A stretch of DNA of 35,970 nucleotides from Acidobacteriota bacterium (GTDB taxonomy: Bacteria > Acidobacteriota > Terriglobia > Terriglobales > Acidobacteriaceae): NCBI GenBank assembly GCA_021806005.1, contig JAJZDM010000031.1, positions 1 through 35,970 on the forward strand, written 5' to 3'. The notes beneath the pieces were generated by a model. That model searched no databases. It saw only the letters and a list, made by a program, of their open reading frames with translations, and was not told the DNA's origin. Shown here piece after piece: positions 32,136-35,970 of this stretch (positions are counted from its first letter, which is position 1; every line of letters begins with the position of its first letter). The translations under genes and the position numbers were made by a program.

Positions 32136-32549
32136 GAGGCAAAGAGGGGGCTTAAACCGTGCAGGGCAACGTCCACCGTATAGGATGCGCAGCAGAGAGT
32201 CGTCAAGGATTTAGGAGCGAGGGAAGCTCCAAGGCCAAAGGGATGCGTTACATCAAGCCAGTCATCATCCTGCGCCCAGGGCTGGAGAGAGGGTGACTAT
32301 CCTTGACGGTCAGCAGTCACAGCTGATCGTTGTACGCGACCACAAGGGGGGGAGCCGGGCGCTGCACGCTGCGTGCCCCGGAAGCAGTTCGGAAGCATCG
32401 CGCAGCTGGCGAAATCTTCCGGGCTCACGATCCGCTGGTTTGCAAGGTAACCGTTCGCATGCTCCGTTGTGCGTGCGATCAATCCCCATAGACGGTGAGC
32501 ACGGAAGAGCCAGGCCGTGGTCCAGGAAAACGATGCCCAAAGGCGGCAA
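32136..32549. other. gene-free stretch upstream of the truncated lactonase
   Basis: About 414 bases between the SMP-30 remnant and the cytochrome gene end. Short open frames on both strands lack ribosome sites and family features. Complementary GGCGGCA (32534-32540) and TGCCGCC could form a hairpin reaching into the 3' end of the cytochrome gene. I see nothing else. Confidence 0.5.
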
Positions 32550-32951
32550 TTATTCGCCCTTGGGTGCCGCCTTCTGGTGTTCTGCAAAGATGTGTGCCTG
32601 ATGACAGCTCACACACGTCTTGCCTTTCATGAATGGATCAGACTTCAGTTGGGCTACCTGGTCGGCGTGGCAGGTTGCACAGGTGCTTAACGCCGGCATG
32701 CCCGCGAAGTCATCTGCAGTTGTTTCGCCATGGCACACGGTGCATTGAACGCCGTTGGCGGCATGCGGGCTGGCCTTCCATTGGTCGTAGATCACCTTGT
32801 GGCAGGTGGCGCAGGTGTCCCCTGCCGGAATCAGACGGTGGTGCACAATCGTGGCTTGATCCTGCTGAGCCATTGCAGGTTGAACGGCAAAGGCCACAAC
32901 GAGAAAAGCGAACAGGGCGAGACCGAGCGTGCGCGCGCAGAAACGATTCAC
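32550..32951 (-). CDS. small periplasmic tetraheme c-type cytochrome
   Basis: A 133-residue secreted cytochrome. The signal peptide (residues 1-28) has hydrophobic core LALFAFLVVAFAV and ends at PAMAQ. Four heme-binding CxxCH sites follow at 47-51 (CATCH), 70-74 (CTVCH), 91-95 (CATCH) and 113-117 (CVSCH), with further His residues at 37, 38, 63, 120 and 125 as possible sixth ligands. The start is GTG 32951, fixed by AAAGGAGG seven bases upstream; a longer ATG frame adds a non-signal extension. It is probably a periplasmic electron carrier. No partner reductase is next to it. Confidence 0.9.
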   Translation of the reverse strand: MNRFCARTLGLALFAFLVVAFAVQPAMAQQDQATIVHHRLIPAGDTCATCHKVIYDQWKASPHAANGVQCTVCHGETTADDFAGMPALSTCATCHADQVAQLKSDPFMKGKTCVSCHQAHIFAEHQKAAPKGE

Positions 32952-32958
32952 AGACAAA

Positions 32959-32966
32959 CCTCCTTT
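32959..32966 (-). promoter_or_regulatory. Shine-Dalgarno site deciding the cytochrome GTG start
   Basis: AAAGGAGG on the minus strand, seven bases before GTG 32951. It places the start directly before the signal peptide. Confidence 0.85.
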
Positions 32967-33032
32967 GTACGGTTCCCAAGTATCGAACCGGCCATAGTCG
33001 CAATCTGTGATACATGTCACCCCGAGCCACAC

Positions 33033-33593
33033 CGAAATGCGATCTTCGCACTATTGTTCAAATCTCGGCCAAAAGAATACCTGCAGGTCCGGCTTGATGC
33101 CGCTGGCAGGCGTTATGGTTGTGGAGTTTCGCGCGCTGGAGCATCTTCCCTGAGAGGGTGACGGGTCCGCGTTGGGCTTGCTTGCAGAGGTGGAAAGAAG
33201 CACTGCTGCACGCTTCGGCAGGGATGCTCATCTAGAGGCAAAATACTGCCTGGTCTGGTGCGTGCCGCCCTCGGGCTGCCTCGCAGTCCCGAGCCTCTTG
33301 AGGAGTCGCGGTCGTGACGACCGCCGGTGATTTGTCGCCGTCGTTCGCCCGCATGGTCTCTTGAGCTGCCGGAGTATCAAAGTTGTGGAGCGGGAGCGAG
33401 ACGCAAGCGATTGGTGAGTGGCCCGTCGAGGTTCAGGTGGTCTGCGTCGTCTCTCGTGCTGCTGCTGGTTTCACCCACAAGGGATGTGAAGCGTGCAGCA
33501 GAGAGACGGTGGTTTACAGCAGACACACGCTACGCGCGCCTTTCGATATCAGGCACGATGCACGGCTCTTCTTGAATTTTTCGGGAGAGTAAT
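33033..33593. other. gene-free stretch between the cytochrome and tRNA-Cys genes
   Basis: About 560 bases with no supported protein gene. The only clear structure is the pair of hairpins at 33270-33324. The first 60 bases probably carry the cytochrome promoter on the minus strand. Confidence 0.55.
33270..33324. repeat. two adjacent strong hairpins
   Basis: Hairpin 1 (33270-33293): CTCGGG-CTGC, loop CTC, GCAG, bulged T, CCCGAG. Hairpin 2 (33308-33324): GCGGTCGT / ACGACCGC around one central base. Between them CCTCTTGAGG is also self-complementary. No T run follows on either strand. Possible RNA element or distal 3' structure of the tRNA transcript. Confidence 0.5.
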
Positions 33594-33668
33594 TGGAGGC
33601 GCGGGCCGGGATCGAACCGGCGCATAAAGGTTTTGCAGACCTCTCCCTTACCACTTGGGTACCGCGCC
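33594..33668 (-). tRNA. tRNA-Cys (anticodon GCA)
   Basis: Complete minus-strand cloverleaf. The 7-bp acceptor GGCGCGG/CCGCGCC, a D loop with GTGG, the anticodon loop CTGCAAA (anticodon at 33634-33636) on stem AGGT-rich arms, and T loop TTCGATC are present, with discriminator T and encoded CCA (33594-33596). It follows tRNA-Gly by 112 bases and is probably co-transcribed. Confidence 0.93.
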
Positions 33669-33780
33669 CTTCACTCAAAAACCCAGCTGAACCACACCAT
33701 CGGGTGGGCACCAGGAAGCCCTCGATACCCTCTTTGCAGTGTCCCTTGTTCCGGCCGTGAATTTGAGAGATGGAGGTTGT

Positions 33781-33856
33781 TGGAGCGGGAGACCGGGGTC
33801 GAACCGGCGACATCTTCCTTGGCAAGGAAGCACTCTACCACTGAGCTACTCCCGCC
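33781..33856 (-). tRNA. tRNA-Gly (anticodon GCC)
   Basis: Complete minus-strand cloverleaf. The 5' end is GGCGGGAGTAGCTCAGTGG, the anticodon arm CTTCC/GGAAG carries loop TTGCCAA (anticodon GCC), the T loop is TTCGACC, and CCA is encoded at 33781-33783. A well-formed promoter lies immediately upstream. Confidence 0.95.
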
Positions 33857-33868
33857 CTGCCAGATGTA

Positions 33869-33897
33869 AGTATAGCTACGCCCAAACCCTTTTGCAA
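33869..33897 (-). promoter_or_regulatory. promoter of the tRNA-Gly/tRNA-Cys unit
   Basis: -35 TTGCAA (33897-33892), 17-base spacer, -10 TATACT (33874-33869) on the minus strand, 12 bases before the tRNA-Gly 5' end. It lies in the gap after the secretin stop. Confidence 0.8.
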
Positions 33898-33950
33898 TGC
33901 GTCCTGGAAACAGCAGGCATGTGCCCGTCGGCGCGCGTAGGTTTCGAGGG

Positions 33951-35970
33951 TTATTTCCCCTTCTGGCCCGCGGCACCGGGTCGTGAGCTCACTGTGCTCT
34001 GGGTTCCCAGGCCAGCCGCCTCGCCCGTCTCCTCACCCATCCCGGCACTGGCTTTGTTGTGATTGTTCGCCGTGTCCAGCCTCCGGCTTACAATCTGCAG
34101 TCTTCCTTCGCGTACGACGTGGGGGGTTACCGTGATCAAAATCTCAGTGGACTGCTTGCTTATATCCTGATCCGTTCCCTGAAAACCCGGCAGTTCGCTC
34201 AACCCCGGCAGTCCGGTAAGGTCCTTGACCTCCTCCGTACTGACCAGTGTCGCCAGCATCGCGGTGTAGCCTTCGGGAACGATGACCGAAGAGCTCAGGG
34301 TCCGGTTATTGAGGATGGGAATGTCATCCAGGCTGGCCCCGCCCAGTGCCTCATCCTTCAGATCCACGGAGAGCGATACCTCGTTGTTGTGCAGAACCTG
34401 CGGAGTCAGCTTCAGCGTGATGCCAAGATCCTCATATTGAATCTCGGGTACGGTGACTGAACTGCTCCCAAGGTACTGATTCAGGAGTGCAGAGATGCTG
34501 GAACCAGTGTTGGTGAGCCCGGAGAGGGAAGAGGAGAGCGAACTGCCGACGCCGGTGCTGTACGTGCCGGTCGTAACCGGATAACGAGAGCCGACGCGAA
34601 ACTCTGAAGGTGCGCCACTCTGGCCCAGGATCCGGGTCGAATCGAGAATGCTCACGTCGGTTGAATCGAGAGCAAGCTCGAAGGTGGGCGTGGAGCCGAG
34701 ATAGAGCCCGGAGAGTCCCAATCCGTTTCCGAAGATTCCCAGCAGGTTGGTGTACTGCGTGGCGGTTACGGTTCCAGAGGCTACCAGGAACTCCACCTCC
34801 TTGATGAGATTCTGCAGGGCCGTCCCATTCAGGGTGAGGAGCCCAGAGGCAACGGCTTCATCGATAAGGGTTTGATTGGAGGTTATCAGCGATTCGGCTT
34901 CGGAGGCCACGCTGAAGACCCCGCCTGAATTCGGAAGCGTGGCGCCAATGTTGTTCTCAATGCTGTGGTCGATCTCATAGAGGGATACGTCGAAGAGCAG
35001 TTCCGGGGCGCCGCCGAGCAGGTCGTCATAGACCGCGTTGACCTCGCGCAAAACCTGCTCCTGGCCGCGCAGGAGAATAAATCCACCAGTGGAACTTGCG
35101 GTTACCTCCTTCACGTTGAAGATGGTGCGGGCGACGTTGCCGAGTTCCTGCATCTCTTTATCGGAGTGACCCTCGACATAGACGGTTTCCTCAAACTCAG
35201 GCATCAGTTCCTGCCGGTTCTGCTCTGTATCCCTGGCCAGCATCACTGCTTTGGGCTGCAAGGGGACGGCGAAGATGTTGGCCACCATGTCGAGCGCGCG
35301 GGTGGCTCCCGCGAAGTCCACACCGTTCATGTCCAGGTCAATGGGAGGCCCGGGTGCATTGAGAGACGGATGCAGGCTCGCCTTGATGCCGTACAGGCCA
35401 TAAAGACTCTTCGCAACCATCTGGAGGGTGCCGTGGAGGTGCACGTCCTTTTTCCCTTTGAAAGGCAGCAGATCAATCGGACCCTGAAGGGTTGAAGCAA
35501 TATCCTGCGCGGGAAATTTTGAAGGGTCGATACTGCCATAAAACAATCCGGGCCACTTTGGCGCTCCTGCAGCCGCTCCGGTGAGCAACGGGTTTCTGGT
35601 TCCTTCCATGGCGAAGTGCTGGGCCACGACCGGATTGTCCGGATCCAGGGAGCGAGCCTGGGCCAGCAGCTTGTCGGCCTGCGTGGGGTTTCCGGCAGCC
35701 CGAGCCTGGGCTGCGCGTTCCACCAGTTCCGTAACGTAGTTTTCACGGGTAACGATCAGTGCGAGAGCATAGTCGCGATTCTTTGGATTCAGGCGGGTAG
35801 CGCGGGTAAAGCTCCGGATGGCGGAGGCCAGATCCCGGTGCGCGACGTATCTGGCACCGGCAAGATACGCATCATCGGCGGCCCGGACCTGTCCGGGCGA
35901 CAGGACATGCTGCACAGGGGCGGGGCCCGGCTTTGGTGCGGGCAGTGCGGGTGTGGCGCCGGCAGGCGTG
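33951..35970 (-). CDS. secretin (GspD/PilQ-type) with N-terminal TPR region, 5' end missing
   Basis: At least 673 residues. The frame stays open to the right edge through a Pro/Ala-rich stretch, so the GTG at 35915 is not a convincing start and the N-terminus is outside. In order from that GTG: TPR-like repeats (about 10-105, including DKLLAQARSLDPDNPVVAQ), an N0/STN-like domain (about 155-225, IDLDMNGVDFAGATRALD), an N1-type domain (about 240-310), and a secretin beta-barrel domain (about 315-620) ending in the signature VPEGYTAMLATLVSTEEV and STEILITVTPHVVR. A Ser/Gly/Thr-rich loop near 455-490 may be the gate-side insertion. It forms a multimeric outer-membrane channel for type II secretion or type IV pili. 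Confidence 0.88.
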   Translation of the reverse strand, partial: TPAGATPALPAPKPGPAPVQHVLSPGQVRAADDAYLAGARYVAHRDLASAIRSFTRATRLNPKNRDYALALIVTRENYVTELVERAAQARAAGNPTQADKLLAQARSLDPDNPVVAQHFAMEGTRNPLLTGAAAGAPKWPGLFYGSIDPSKFPAQDIASTLQGPIDLLPFKGKKDVHLHGTLQMVAKSLYGLYGIKASLHPSLNAPGPPIDLDMNGVDFAGATRALDMVANIFAVPLQPKAVMLARDTEQNRQELMPEFEETVYVEGHSDKEMQELGNVARTIFNVKEVTASSTGGFILLRGQEQVLREVNAVYDDLLGGAPELLFDVSLYEIDHSIENNIGATLPNSGGVFSVASEAESLITSNQTLIDEAVASGLLTLNGTALQNLIKEVEFLVASGTVTATQYTNLLGIFGNGLGLSGLYLGSTPTFELALDSTDVSILDSTRILGQSGAPSEFRVGSRYPVTTGTYSTGVGSSLSSSLSGLTNTGSSISALLNQYLGSSSVTVPEIQYEDLGITLKLTPQVLHNNEVSLSVDLKDEALGGASLDDIPILNNRTLSSSVIVPEGYTAMLATLVSTEEVKDLTGLPGLSELPGFQGTDQDISKQSTEILITVTPHVVREGRLQIVSRRLDTANNHNKASAGMGEETGEAAGLGTQSTVSSRPGAAGQKGK

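Noticed and set aside
32293-32601. Short frames on both strands upstream of the SMP-30 remnant
   Set aside because: Biased composition, no ribosome site, and overlap with the cytochrome 3' end.
1-35970. Mobile element, integrase or CRISPR
   Set aside because: No transposase or integrase motifs, no repeat-spacer pattern; tRNA genes are intact with no repeated 3' ends that would mark att sites.

Overview
The window looks like chromosomal DNA of a GC-rich Gram-negative bacterium, most likely a Terriglobia-type Acidobacteriota (Terriglobus/Granulicella/Edaphobacter group). The reasons are a hopanoid-type B12/radical-SAM gene, a tandem DUF507 pair, a diphosphate-type phosphofructokinase, a TPR-secretin fusion and a large plant-polymer-style catabolic island. 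The taxon is inferred from gene content only. No insertion sequence, integrase, phage gene or CRISPR array was seen.

Layout. (1) 1-7.3 kb is an envelope region: the 3' part of a DegT/ArnB-like PLP aminotransferase, then on the minus strand an HlyD-type adaptor, a TPR protein, a TolC-like outer-membrane protein, the radical-SAM protein HpnJ, a strong terminator, and a pair of half-size EamA/SMR-like membrane proteins overlapping by 4 bases. (2) 7.4-13.7 kb is housekeeping: recJ, an unknown 154-aa protein, two overlapping DUF507 genes, tRNA-Glu(CUC), PPi-type phosphofructokinase, a membrane protein and a cold-shock protein with a bidirectional terminator. (3) 13.8-20.3 kb is a complete trans-4-hydroxy-L-proline degradation operon on the minus strand: epimerase, three-component D-hydroxyproline dehydrogenase, deaminase and alpha-ketoglutarate semialdehyde dehydrogenase. 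A divergent FCD-type GntR regulator follows, with candidate operators inside the operon promoter. (4) 21.2-25.4 kb is a second minus-strand operon for a sugar acid: RraA-like aldolase, split UxaA-type dehydratase (SAF subunit plus large subunit), SDR dehydrogenase and MFS permease, with a divergent LysR regulator. (5) 26.7-32.1 kb holds a cupin, an enolase-superfamily sugar-acid dehydratase and a RhaT-like permease on the plus strand, converging on mannonate dehydratase (UxuA), an SDR and a truncated SMP-30/lactonase gene on the minus strand. (6) 32.5-36 kb holds a small tetraheme cytochrome c, a tRNA-Gly/tRNA-Cys unit with a good promoter, and a secretin running off the window.

How it fits together. 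Regions 3-5 form an almost unbroken catabolic island of about 18 kb between the cold-shock gene and the cytochrome gene. Hydroxyproline is converted to 2-oxoglutarate, and hexuronates or other sugar acids to 2-keto-3-deoxy acids that an RraA-type aldolase could split to pyruvate plus an aldehyde. Hydroxyproline, rhamnose and glucuronate occur together in plant hydroxyproline-rich and arabinogalactan proteins, so the island may serve their breakdown products (inference). The most unusual points are the HpnJ/EamA-pair/DegT neighbourhood, the pump-less HlyD-TPR-TolC set, the D104/K124 phosphofructokinase, the operator-in-promoter layout of the hydroxyproline operon, and several promoters whose -10 box lies only about 5-12 bases before the start codon.
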